64,000 bases of DNA from GCA-2733415 sp964276095 (GTDB lineage: Bacteria; Bacteroidota; Bacteroidia; Flavobacteriales; Flavobacteriaceae), in contig CAXYDR010000002.1 in assembly GCA_964276095.1 (NCBI GenBank), positions 1 through 64,000 on the forward strand, written 5' to 3'. The notes beneath the pieces were generated by a model. That model did not search any database. It was not told the DNA's origin and worked only from the letters and a program-made list of their open reading frames with translations. Made by a program: the position numbers and the translations under genes. Every line of letters starts with the position of its first letter. Positions within the stretch are counted from its first letter, which is position 1. This document shows, one piece after another, positions 38,230-47,278 of this stretch.

Positions 38230-39873
38230 ATGAAATTTTTTACACTATTACTCCTATTTCCAATATTCCTCTCGGCACAAAGCGGCCTATTTGAACATAA
38301 AGAAAATTTCACACGTCAAGATTCTTTACGAGGTAGTATTACACCTGAACGAGAATGGTGGGATTTAAAACACTATGATTTATCTGTTGAAGTATTTCCA
38401 AAAACTAAAACTATCAAAGGAAGTAATACCATTTGTTTTGAGGTTTTAAAGTCTGCAAAAAAAATGCAAATTGACTTACAAGAACCTCTACAAATAACTA
38501 AAATAACTCATCAGAACAAATCATTAAACTACTCGAGAGAAGGGAATGTATATTGGGTAAATTTCTCGAAAGACCTTCCTCTCGGCTTAGAAGAAAAAAT
38601 CACTATCTATTACGAAGGAAAGCCTATTGAAAGTAGAAACCCACCATGGTCAGGTGGTATTACTTGGAGAAAAGATGAAAAAGGAAATGACTTTATCGCT
38701 TCTTCAAACCAAGGAATTGGCGCAAGTATTTGGTGGCCAAACAAAGATCATAGCTACGACGAACCTGAAAACGGTATAGATATGCATATTACTGTTCCAA
38801 AACACTTAACAGATGTTTCTAACGGAAGGTTAATTAACACAATTCACAATAAAGAAGCCAAAACAAAAACTTTTCATTGGCAAGTTACTAATCCTATTAA
38901 CAACTACGGCGTAAATATTAACATTGGGAATTACACCCATTTTTCAGAAACCTACAAGGGAGAAAATGGAAATTTAGACTGTAACTATTGGGTTCTAAAA
39001 CACAACCTAAAAAAAGCTCAAAAACAATTCAAACAAGCTAAAATGACTTTAGAAGCATTTGAACATTGGTTTGGACCATATCCCTTTTATGAAGATAGCT
39101 ACAAATTAGTTGAAGCACCATATTTAGGTATGGAACACCAAAGCTCTGTTACCTATGGAAATAAATACCGAAATGGCTATTTAGGTTCTGATTTAAGCGG
39201 AACAGGTATAGGCTTAAAATTTGATTTCATAATTGTTCATGAAAGTGGCCACGAATGGTTTGCCAATAATATAACCAACAAAGATGTTGCAGATATGTGG
39301 ATTCACGAAAGTTTTACCGCCTATTCAGAAAGCCTATTTATTGACTACCATCTCTCTACAAAAGAAGCAGAAGATTATGTAATTGGCACAAGAAGATCAA
39401 TAAAAAATGACAAACCTCTTATTGGACAATACAATGTAAACAATGAGGGTTCTGGTGACATGTATTATAAAGGAGCTAATATGCTACATACTTTACGTCA
39501 AATAATTAATAATGATAAAAAATGGAGAACTATACTTCGTGGATTAAATAAGGAATTTTATCACCAACAAGTTACTACAAAACAAATAGAAGATTACATT
39601 ATTGAAAATGGTAATTTAAAAATCGATGGTTTTTTTGATCAATATTTAAGGACTATAAAAATTCCTGTTTTAGAATATCAAATAAAAGAGAATAAACTAT
39701 CCTATAAATTCAAAAATGCAGTAAGTAACTTCAATATACCCGTAAAGGTTTGGGTTAATAAAAAGTTAGTTTGGATTGATGTTAGCACCACCTCAAAATC
39801 ATTCACTTTTGAGGACAAAATAAACTCATTTATTATTGATAAAAACTTCTACTTAAAACATAAAACACTCTAA
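38230..39873 (+). CDS. secreted M1-family metallopeptidase
   Basis: An aminopeptidase-like zinc enzyme of 547 residues with a signal peptide (about 1-17). The N-terminal beta domain leads to the exopeptidase motif GMEH (in PYLGMEHQSS, about 297-306; the canonical form is GxMEN). The zinc site is HESGHEWFANN (about 336-346) with the third ligand in WIHESFTAYSE. In M1 peptidases the second position of HExxH is the catalytic Glu, present here. The protein is shorter than full aminopeptidase N and lacks the ERAP-like C-terminal domain, as is usual in this Bacteroidota group. No T9SS tail was seen. Confidence 0.92.
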   Translation: MKFFTLLLLFPIFLSAQSGLFEHKENFTRQDSLRGSITPEREWWDLKHYDLSVEVFPKTKTIKGSNTICFEVLKSAKKMQIDLQEPLQITKITHQNKSLNYSREGNVYWVNFSKDLPLGLEEKITIYYEGKPIESRNPPWSGGITWRKDEKGNDFIASSNQGIGASIWWPNKDHSYDEPENGIDMHITVPKHLTDVSNGRLINTIHNKEAKTKTFHWQVTNPINNYGVNINIGNYTHFSETYKGENGNLDCNYWVLKHNLKKAQKQFKQAKMTLEAFEHWFGPYPFYEDSYKLVEAPYLGMEHQSSVTYGNKYRNGYLGSDLSGTGIGLKFDFIIVHESGHEWFANNITNKDVADMWIHESFTAYSESLFIDYHLSTKEAEDYVIGTRRSIKNDKPLIGQYNVNNEGSGDMYYKGANMLHTLRQIINNDKKWRTILRGLNKEFYHQQVTTKQIEDYIIENGNLKIDGFFDQYLRTIKIPVLEYQIKENKLSYKFKNAVSNFNIPVKVWVNKKLVWIDVSTTSKSFTFEDKINSFIIDKNFYLKHKTL

Positions 39874-40018
39874 AACAATAACCTATACTCGTTGTTGTAT
39901 AATAAAAACTCATAAAAACCTCATAAAAGTCATATTCCGAACTCACTAACAACTCATTTCGTCGTTAAAAAAATACATTTAATCGATATGTTTGAAGCAA
40001 ATAAAACTCAAACATGCT

Positions 40019-42430
40019 ATGAAAAAAATTACCCTACTAGGATTATTGATGACCTTATTATTTGTTTGCAACCTACAAGCACAAAACCGAAATAGCTTAA
40101 AACTATCTGAAATCAATAAAGAATACCTAAGATCAAACCCTGAAAGAGGCGTATGTACATCTTATGAATACAACAACAAATTAAGACAGCAAGGTAAACT
40201 ATCTTCAGCTGAAGCATTAGAAGAAGTTATTGCTCAGCAAATTATACAAGACAAGCTAGATGCTACACAAGGAAAATTGGCGCCAATTTATAGAATACCT
40301 GTAGTTGTACACGTAGTACATAATGGTGAAGCTATCGGTTCTGGCCCAAACATTTCAGACGCTCAAATATTAGCTCAAATTGAAGTCATGAATGAAGACT
40401 TCAGAAAAATGGCAGGAACAAACGGAGCAAGTACAAATGCTGCAGGAGCAGATTCTTTTATTGAATTCTGTTTAGCAAAAATTGATCCTAACGGAAATGC
40501 AACAACAGGAATTACCCGACACAATGGAGGTCAAGCATCTTGGGCTGGTTCTGCTTTAGACGCATTCAAACCAGGATCAATATGGGACCCTACTAAATAC
40601 TGTAACATTTGGACTGCTACTTTAGGAGCTCAAGATTTAGGATATGCTCAGTTTCCTCATGCTAATGGAGTAATTACAGGTATGACTGGAGGTTATGGAG
40701 GTAGTACTGCAAATACTGATGGCGTTGTTATGGGAGCAACAACTTTTGGGTCTTCTCAAAAATACCCCGCAGGTAACTATAACGCTCCTTTTGACCTAGG
40801 AAGAACTGTTACTCATGAAGTAGGACACTGGTTAGGATTAAAACACATCTCTGGTGATGCAAATTGTGGCGATGACAATTGTGCAGACACGCCTACACAA
40901 CAAGCTCAATCAAGTGGATGTCCCACAAACCAAAACACATGTGGTTCGCTTGATCAAATTGAAAACTACATGGATTACTCTAATGATTCGTGTATGAATA
41001 CATTTACAAATGATCAGGTTGCACGTATGAGAGCTATCTTAAACCCTGTTAATAATATTGTAAACAGAGGCTCTTTAGTTTCAATAGACGCAGTACCTAC
41101 AGCTTGTGACACTACGCCTGATTTCACAGTTATAGCTACAGATAGTACAGTATCTGCTTGTACAGGGGTGAATGCTGTATTTAATTTTTCATTTGGCATA
41201 GAAAATGGATACAATACTACAACTACATTTAGTGCCTCAGGGAATCCAGTAGGGTCTTCAGTCGTTTTTAGTCCAACATCAAGAAATTCAGCCGGTTCTT
41301 TTACAATGACAATAAGTGGATTAGCTACACCTGGAAATTCTATTATTACTGTTTCTGCTGTAGGAACAACAACAAAAACTACAGTTGTTAACTTAACAGT
41401 TGTTGCTGGAGCACCAGCTTTAGCATCATTAACAACACCAACCAACAATTTAGCTGGTGTAACTATGCCAGTAAACTTAGTGTGGACTGCAGCTACTAAT
41501 GCAGCTACGTATACTGTAGAGACAGCAACGAACAATACATTTACAGCAAATTTAATTTCAAACTCCGTTGCAACAACAAATTATAGCGCTACAGGACTAA
41601 CTCAAGGAACTCAATATTTCTGGAGAGTTAAAGCAGTAAACGGGTGTGGAGAATCTTCTTATTCTTCAATTTTCAATTTTACTACTGCTTCTATTTCTTG
41701 TGTAACAACAGCAAATAGTAATAGTACTGCAATACCAAATGCTACGACAAACGGAACTGAAGCAGCGCCAGGAATTTCAACTATCAACATTACTAATGAC
41801 GTAACTATAACTGACATTAATGTTACAGTGAATATTACTTACGGATATGTTGAAGATTTAAGATTGGTATTAACCAGCCCTACTGGAACTACTATTGAAT
41901 TATTCAAAAACCTTGCTAATAATAGTGGAGCAAACTTCACTAATACTATTTTTGATGATGCTGGAGCCACAGCTATAACATCCACTGTTCCAGCTAACGC
42001 TCCCTTTACAGCAACTTACTCTCCAGAAAACCCTTTATCAGTTTTAAACGGACAGAACAGCCTTGGAAACTGGACTTTATCTGCTTATGATAACTGGACA
42101 GATGACACCGGAGCAATAACTTCATGGAGTATAGAAATTTGCGGGAGCCCAGTATTAGCTATTGAAGATACAAATATTGATAACACTTTTACTTTATGGC
42201 CTAATCCTAACAAAGGAACGTTCAATATTTCTTTTAATACAAAAGGTAATGAATCAATTGCATTAACAGCATATGATATTAGAGGACGAAAGGTTACTGA
42301 GCAACGTTTTGAAACTAATTCAAACGTATTCAATCAAACCATTAATTTCAATTCCTTAGCTAAAGGAATTTATATATTAAAAATACAAACTGGAAATACT
42401 GAGTTATTTAAAAGATTAGTTATTAAATAA
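40019..42430 (+). CDS. secreted M43-family zinc metalloprotease with Fn3, P-domain and T9SS tail
   Basis: A multidomain exported protease of about 803 residues. Order: signal peptide (to about LQAQ, residue 22), a pro-region, and the pappalysin-type M43 catalytic domain with the extended zinc motif HEVGHWLGLKH (near residue 265) and the Met-turn block NYMDYSNDSCMNTF. Ig-like and fibronectin III domains follow (about 360-560, EYFWRVKAVNGCGESSY-like), then a proprotein-convertase P domain (about 570-710). The tail is a C-terminal type A sorting signal for the type IX secretion system (WPNPNKGTFNISF...GIYILKI, last 75 residues or so). It probably degrades extracellular protein. An ATG 27 bp upstream (39992) gives a longer N-terminus; MKKITLLG starts a better signal peptide. 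Confidence 0.92.
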   Translation: MKKITLLGLLMTLLFVCNLQAQNRNSLKLSEINKEYLRSNPERGVCTSYEYNNKLRQQGKLSSAEALEEVIAQQIIQDKLDATQGKLAPIYRIPVVVHVVHNGEAIGSGPNISDAQILAQIEVMNEDFRKMAGTNGASTNAAGADSFIEFCLAKIDPNGNATTGITRHNGGQASWAGSALDAFKPGSIWDPTKYCNIWTATLGAQDLGYAQFPHANGVITGMTGGYGGSTANTDGVVMGATTFGSSQKYPAGNYNAPFDLGRTVTHEVGHWLGLKHISGDANCGDDNCADTPTQQAQSSGCPTNQNTCGSLDQIENYMDYSNDSCMNTFTNDQVARMRAILNPVNNIVNRGSLVSIDAVPTACDTTPDFTVIATDSTVSACTGVNAVFNFSFGIENGYNTTTTFSASGNPVGSSVVFSPTSRNSAGSFTMTISGLATPGNSIITVSAVGTTTKTTVVNLTVVAGAPALASLTTPTNNLAGVTMPVNLVWTAATNAATYTVETATNNTFTANLISNSVATTNYSATGLTQGTQYFWRVKAVNGCGESSYSSIFNFTTASISCVTTANSNSTAIPNATTNGTEAAPGISTINITNDVTITDINVTVNITYGYVEDLRLVLTSPTGTTIELFKNLANNSGANFTNTIFDDAGATAITSTVPANAPFTATYSPENPLSVLNGQNSLGNWTLSAYDNWTDDTGAITSWSIEICGSPVLAIEDTNIDNTFTLWPNPNKGTFNISFNTKGNESIALTAYDIRGRKVTEQRFETNSNVFNQTINFNSLAKGIYILKIQTGNTELFKRLVIK

Positions 42431-42455
42431 AATCATAGGACCAACCAAATAATTT

Positions 42456-42488
42456 AAAAAATGACTCGCTATGTGAGTCATTTTTTTT
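42456..42488. terminator. terminator after the M43 protease gene
   Basis: AAAAAATGACTCGC-TAT-GTGAGTCATTTTTTTT stem, about 25 nt after the stop codon. Confidence 0.85.
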
Positions 42489-42528
42489 GCTTAAAATATA
42501 CTACCTTTGTAATATAAATTATATTTCA

Positions 42529-42735
42529 ATGAAACTTCTCTTACTTACTTTTGGTCTACTATCTTTAGCTGTTATAGGAATTGCTATAAAACTTTGGGCA
42601 AAAAAAGATGGTAAATTTGCTGGTACTTGTGCTAGCCAAAACCCAATGCTTAATAAAGATGGTGAAGCTTGTGGATTTTGCGGAAAACCAGCCGATGAAA
42701 TCGGTAACTGTGACGAACCTCAACACGAAGATTAA
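42529..42735 (+). CDS. small cysteine-rich membrane-anchored protein
   Basis: A 68-residue protein from MKLLLLTFGLLSLAVIG, where the first 20 residues form one membrane segment. The rest carries four cysteines in the pattern GTCASQNP...EACGFCGKP...GNC. A longer frame begins at 42487, but this would put 14 odd residues before the hydrophobic segment. I recall similar short proteins annotated only as membrane or secreted protein in Flavobacteriaceae. The cysteine spacing could bind a metal or form disulfides, but nothing is proven. It lies 27 bp before a glycosyltransferase gene in the same direction. Confidence 0.72.
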   Translation: MKLLLLTFGLLSLAVIGIAIKLWAKKDGKFAGTCASQNPMLNKDGEACGFCGKPADEIGNCDEPQHED

Positions 42736-42762
42736 TAACTTCTCCTCTATCCTACCCAATAT

Positions 42763-43869
42763 ATGCTTACAATTTTACTATATGCTTTTATAGCTGTTAC
42801 TAGTATTCAACTTATTTATTTTCTATTAATTTTTAGCAGATTCTCTTTTTCAAAAAAGAATAAATCTGTAGAAGGTAATATTCCTGTTTCAGTACTGATT
42901 TGCGCAAAAAACGAAGCAGAAAATTTGAAAGAATTTTTACCTTCAATTATTGATCAACAGTATCCTGACTTTGAAATTGTTTTAATTAATGACGCTTCCT
43001 ACGATGACACATTAGAAGTAATGGAATCCTTTCAAGAGAAACACCCAAACATTAAAATTGTAAATGTAGAAAACAACGAAGCTTTTTGGGGTAGTAAAAA
43101 ATACGCACTAACACTAGGTATTAAAGCTAGCTCAAATGATTATTTACTATTAACTGATGCTGATTGTACTCCAAAATCTAATCAATGGATTTCAAGTATG
43201 AGCGCTAGTTTTTCTGAAAAGAAAACATTTATTTTAGGGTATGGAGCCTACAAAAAGAAAAAATACTCAATACTTAATGCTTTAATACGATTTGAAACAC
43301 TCCTAACAGCAATTCAATATTTTTCATATGCCAAAGTTGGGAATCCTTATATGGGAGTTGGGAGAAATTTAGCATATCATAAAACTGAATTTTTTAATGC
43401 CAATGGTTTCATGAATCATATGAAAATTCGTTCTGGCGATGACGATTTGTTTGTTAACCAATTAGCTACAAAAAAAAATACTTGCATTGAATTTTCAGAA
43501 GAATCACATACGCTATCAAACCCTTCAAAAACATTTTCTGAATGGTTCAAGCAAAAAAGAAGACATGTTTCTACTGCTAACCATTACAAAGGAAAAGATC
43601 AGCTCTTTTTGGGATTATTCTATTTATCTCAAATTCTGTTCTGGACACTATTCATTATCTTAATAAGTTTTCTTTTCCAATGGGAATTGGTGTTAATCAT
43701 TTTCTGTACACGAATTTTGATTCAATATCTTGTTTATGGGTTTTCAGCTAAAAAACTAAAAGAGCAAGATCTAATTTTAGCAATTCCTTTTTTAGAAGTC
43801 TTTTTAATTCTATTTCAATTAACTATATTTATAACTAATAGGTTTTCAAAACCAAATCATTGGAATTAA
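42763..43869 (+). CDS. family 2 glycosyltransferase, membrane-bound
   Basis: The 368-residue protein has an N-terminal membrane helix (about 3-23), a GT-A domain with SVLICAKNEAENLKEFLPSI (about 44-63), LINDASYDDT, the metal-binding LLTDADCTPKSNQW (about 128-141) and the acceptor-site SGDDDLF (about 224-230). The QKRRHVSTANHY block stands in place of Q-x-x-RW. Two or three membrane helices close the C-terminus (about 285-360). It transfers a sugar to a lipid or polysaccharide; donor and acceptor are unknown. Its end overlaps the sigma factor gene by 10 bp. Confidence 0.9.
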   Translation: MLTILLYAFIAVTSIQLIYFLLIFSRFSFSKKNKSVEGNIPVSVLICAKNEAENLKEFLPSIIDQQYPDFEIVLINDASYDDTLEVMESFQEKHPNIKIVNVENNEAFWGSKKYALTLGIKASSNDYLLLTDADCTPKSNQWISSMSASFSEKKTFILGYGAYKKKKYSILNALIRFETLLTAIQYFSYAKVGNPYMGVGRNLAYHKTEFFNANGFMNHMKIRSGDDDLFVNQLATKKNTCIEFSEESHTLSNPSKTFSEWFKQKRRHVSTANHYKGKDQLFLGLFYLSQILFWTLFIILISFLFQWELVLIIFCTRILIQYLVYGFSAKKLKEQDLILAIPFLEVFLILFQLTIFITNRFSKPNHWN

Positions 43870-44426
43870 ATAACGACATACTATTACAGCAGATTGTGAA
43901 AGCTAAGAAGGGCAACCAGAGTGCGTTTAATTTTTTATTGGACACATATTGGAAAGAAGTTTATGGATTTCAGTTAAAAAGAACTCAAAATGAAATTGAT
44001 GCTGAAGACATCACTATACAAACATTTTCTAAAGCCTTTAATAAAATTGACTTATTCAACGAAGAATATAAATTTAGTACATGGTTAATCACTATATCTA
44101 AAAATATTCATCATGATATTTTACGCAAAAAGAAGACATCTATCACTTTAAATAATTTGAACAAAGATCATCATGTGCTTCCTGATATTATTGATGACGC
44201 TCCTTCAGCAGAAGATAAAATTATCAATGAACAAAATTTAGCAAAATTATTACGTGATATAAAAAAATTGAAGCCTCATTACCAGGAAGTAATTCAATTA
44301 CGATACTTTCAGGAAATGAGTTATAAAGAAATTGCTAAAGAAATTAATGAGCCAATGACAAACGTAAAAGTAAAGTTATTACGTGCTCGAAAACTACTAG
44401 CAGAAATTATTCAGCAAAAAAAATAA
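43860..44426 (+). CDS. ECF-type RNA polymerase sigma factor
   Basis: A sigma-70 family protein of 188 residues. Region 2 (about 20-85): AFNFLLDTYWKEVYGFQLKR, then IDAEDITIQTFSKAFNKID and the -10 contact block FSTWLITISKNIHHDILRKK. Region 4 (about 125-180): PHYQEVIQLRYFQEMSYKEI and NVKVKLLRARKLL. The start is TTG (43860) inside the end of the glycosyltransferase gene; there is no suitable ATG before region 2. No anti-sigma factor is next to it. The physical link with the glycosyltransferase suggests co-transcription. Confidence 0.9.
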   Translation: MELNNDILLQQIVKAKKGNQSAFNFLLDTYWKEVYGFQLKRTQNEIDAEDITIQTFSKAFNKIDLFNEEYKFSTWLITISKNIHHDILRKKKTSITLNNLNKDHHVLPDIIDDAPSAEDKIINEQNLAKLLRDIKKLKPHYQEVIQLRYFQEMSYKEIAKEINEPMTNVKVKLLRARKLLAEIIQQKK

Positions 44427-44470
44427 CATACTTTCCTATAATTTAATGCTCCTTAATAAATTTTATTAGC

Positions 44471-45209
44471 ATGAATATAGATGCATTCATCTTTTGTTAT
44501 AATGAAGAAAAAATGATTCGTCATACACTTAATCATTATTCTAAATTCTGTGATAAAATTACTGTAATGGATAATTGTAGTAATGATGAAACTATTGCTA
44601 TAATTACTAATGAGTATCGAAATGTAAAAATCATCTCTTTTGAAACTAACAACCAATGTAGAGAAGATATACAAACTAATTTAAAAAACACTTGCTGGAA
44701 AAAAAGTAAAGCTGACTATGTAATTGTCTGTGATATGGATGAGTTCTTATATAGTGACAACTTTAATTTAGAGTTTGAAAAGCTTCAAAAATACAAACCT
44801 TCTGTTTGCAGTATTATTGGCTATGAAATGTTCTCTAAGAAGTTTCCTGCAAAATATAACAAATCTATTTTAGAGCAAGTAAAATATGGCGTAAGAAATT
44901 ATAGGTTTGATAAAACGATTCTTTTTAGCCCCAAATATATAAAAGAAATTAATTATGATTATGGTGCTCATACTTGTAATCCTGAATTCAAAAATAGATG
45001 TAAAAAAAAATCATCTTATTGAATTTAAATTATTACACTACAAGTACCTCGACAGAAAAGCGATAGTCGAGAAGCATAAAAAATATGCTTCTCGATTAAG
45101 TGATATTAATATTAAACAATCATTGGGAATAGAATACCAAGACGGAGAAAACCACATCAATGAAAAATTTAAATATGCAAAAAAACACGCATTTAAAATA
45201 ATACCATAA
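44471..45209 (+). pseudogene. family 2 glycosyltransferase, frameshifted at an A9 run
   Basis: The first frame (44471-45022) encodes MNIDAFIFCYNEEKMIRHTL, DNCSNDET and the metal-site block VIVCDMDEFLY, then ends with CKKKSSY and a stop. The continuation lies in the +2 frame: NHLIEFKLLHYKYLDRKAIV to the stop at 45207-45209. GAHTCNPE before and LLHYKYL after the break are the usual neighbours in this family (PF13704-like), so one protein of about 245 residues was intended. The break is at nine A's (45002-45010); eight would restore the frame. It may be a real mutation, a reversible slippage switch or a sequencing error. Its product would be a cytosolic sugar transferase of unknown target. Confidence 0.82.
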
Positions 45210-45259
45210 ATAATACTAATTTTCTGTTTATCTTTGTCTACCCTTAGAAATAAATTTTT

Positions 45260-46132
45260 ATGAACACAGATCAATCTAGCGTATTACCTCCAAAAGGAAA
45301 ACCAAAATGGTTAAAAGTAAAACTACCTGTTGGAAAAAAATATACTGAATTAAGAGGTTTAGTAGACAAATACAAGTTAAATACAATTTGTACCTCTGGT
45401 AGTTGCCCAAATATGGGGGAATGCTGGGGAGAAGGAACTGCTACCTTTATGATTTTAGGGAATACTTGTACACGATCATGTGGATTTTGTGGAGTAAAAA
45501 CTGGTAGACCAGAAACTGTAGATTGGGATGAACCTGAAAAAATAGGTAGGTCTATAAAGATTATGAACATTAAACATGCTGTATTAACTTCTGTTGATAG
45601 AGATGATTTAAAAGACATGGGAACTATTATTTGGTCTGAAACTGTTAAAGCAGTCCGAAGAATGAATCCAAATACAACTCTAGAAACTTTGATCCCTGAT
45701 TTTCAAGGAATAGAAAGACATTTAGATACAATGATTGCTGTTGCTCCAGAAGTTATTTCACATAACATGGAAACAGTAAAAAGATTAACTAGAGAAGTAC
45801 GTATACAAGCAAAATATGAACGTAGTTTAGAAGTATTACGATATTTAAAAGCTAACGGACAACGAAGAACTAAAACCGGTATCATGCTTGGTTTAGGAGA
45901 GACGAAAGAAGAAGTTATTGAAACTTTACACGATATTAGAAATGCAAATGTAGATATTGTAACCATTGGCCAATACCTACAACCAAGTAAGAAACATTTA
46001 CCCGTACAACGTTTTGTTACTCCAGATGAGTTTGCTGAGTATGAAAAAATCGGAAAAGAGCTTGGTTTTAGACATGTAGAAAGTGGTGCATTAGTCCGTT
46101 CTTCATACAAAGCTCATAAACATATTTTATAG
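45260..46132 (+). CDS. lipA: lipoyl synthase
   Basis: Radical-SAM enzyme that inserts two sulfurs into protein-bound octanoyl groups. The 290 residues hold the auxiliary cluster motif CTSGSCPNMGEC (about 45-56), the radical-SAM motif CTRSCGFC (about 71-78), LETLIPDFQG (about 139-148) and the terminal RSSYKAHK, whose serine binds the auxiliary cluster. The downstream GAPDH gene begins 3 bp after the stop, so the two share an mRNA. No lipB is visible here. Confidence 0.97.
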   Translation: MNTDQSSVLPPKGKPKWLKVKLPVGKKYTELRGLVDKYKLNTICTSGSCPNMGECWGEGTATFMILGNTCTRSCGFCGVKTGRPETVDWDEPEKIGRSIKIMNIKHAVLTSVDRDDLKDMGTIIWSETVKAVRRMNPNTTLETLIPDFQGIERHLDTMIAVAPEVISHNMETVKRLTREVRIQAKYERSLEVLRYLKANGQRRTKTGIMLGLGETKEEVIETLHDIRNANVDIVTIGQYLQPSKKHLPVQRFVTPDEFAEYEKIGKELGFRHVESGALVRSSYKAHKHIL

Positions 46133-46135
46133 CTC

Positions 46136-47137
46136 TTGAAAAATAAAACAAGAATAGCAATAAACGGTTTTGGTAGAATTGGTAGAAGTCTTTTTAGATT
46201 GCTTATCGACAACCCTACTATTGAAGTTGTTGCTATTAATGACTTAGCAGACTCTAAAACATTAGCACACTTACTAAAGTACGACAGTATTCATGGAGTT
46301 AGTAACGCTACAATTTCTGCAAATGACGATCAAATACTAATAAACAATACTATAATTCCGATAAGTAACAACCAAACCATTGAAACAATTAACTGGAAAC
46401 CTTTTAATGTTGACATTGTAATTGAAGCTACAGGGAAATTTAAAACTTCTACAGAATTAAACCACCATTTAAATAACGGAGCTAAAAAAGTAATATTAGC
46501 CGTACCTCCACAATCAGATGATATTAAAATGGTTGTTATTGGAGTAAATGAAGCTATTTTAGACGGAACAGAAACAATTGTTTCTAATGCTTCATGTACT
46601 ACAAACAATGCCGCACCTATGATTAAGGTTATAGATGAGTTATGTGGAATTGAACAAGCGTACATTACAACAATACACTCTTTTACCACAGATCAAAGTT
46701 TACACGATCAGCCACATAGAGATTTAAGACGAGCACGAGCTGCTACACAGTCTATAATTCCAACTACAACTGGCGCTGCAAAAGCATTAACAAGTATTTT
46801 TCCTAAACTATCCAATACAATTGGCGGCTGTGGAATTAGAGTTCCAGTACCAGACGGTTCTTTAACTGACATTACTTTTAATGTAACAAATGAAACTAGT
46901 ATAGAAGCGATCAACAATGCCTTTAAAAAAGCAGCTAACACTAACTTAAAAGGAATACTAGATTATACTGAAGACCCAATAGTATCAGTAGACATCATTA
47001 ACAACCCTTACTCTTGTACTTTTGATGCGCAATTAACTTCTGTTATTGGTAAAATGGTAAAAATTGTTGGCTGGTATGATAATGAAATAGGCTACAGTAA
47101 TCGACTGGTTGATTTAATCAAAATTTTAAGTAGATAA
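46136..47137 (+). CDS. gap: glyceraldehyde-3-phosphate dehydrogenase, variant active site
   Basis: The 333 residues show INGFGRIGRSLFRLL (about 9-23), the catalytic cysteine in NASCTTNNAAPMIKV, the phosphate-site region TTIHSFTTDQSLHD, the RRARAATQSIIPTTTGAAKA block and the C-terminal GWYDNEIGYSNR. The classical motif is SCTTNC; here the second cysteine is Asn. That cysteine is not catalytic, so activity is likely. I recall that flavobacteria often have two GAPDH genes and this looks like the second, perhaps used in gluconeogenesis. It starts with TTG, 3 bp after lipA. Confidence 0.92.
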   Translation: MKNKTRIAINGFGRIGRSLFRLLIDNPTIEVVAINDLADSKTLAHLLKYDSIHGVSNATISANDDQILINNTIIPISNNQTIETINWKPFNVDIVIEATGKFKTSTELNHHLNNGAKKVILAVPPQSDDIKMVVIGVNEAILDGTETIVSNASCTTNNAAPMIKVIDELCGIEQAYITTIHSFTTDQSLHDQPHRDLRRARAATQSIIPTTTGAAKALTSIFPKLSNTIGGCGIRVPVPDGSLTDITFNVTNETSIEAINNAFKKAANTNLKGILDYTEDPIVSVDIINNPYSCTFDAQLTSVIGKMVKIVGWYDNEIGYSNRLVDLIKILSR

Positions 47138-47278
47138 TCTACTCTATTAATATTACAAGAAAACTATTTGGCACGAATTACTCAAATAGTGTATCTTTAT
47201 TTCCTTTAAAACTAGCACTTTATTTATCTCTATAGTTTGTAGATAATTAATTGCGAGTTACATATTAACAACACATAC

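Noticed and set aside
41014..41535. 173-codon open frame antisense to the M43 protease gene
   Set aside because: Val/Thr-rich composition, created by the Thr/Asn-rich linker domains of the real gene on the plus strand. No family resemblance.
45703..46110. 135-codon open frame antisense to lipA
   Set aside because: Shadow of a conserved radical-SAM gene. No independent evidence.
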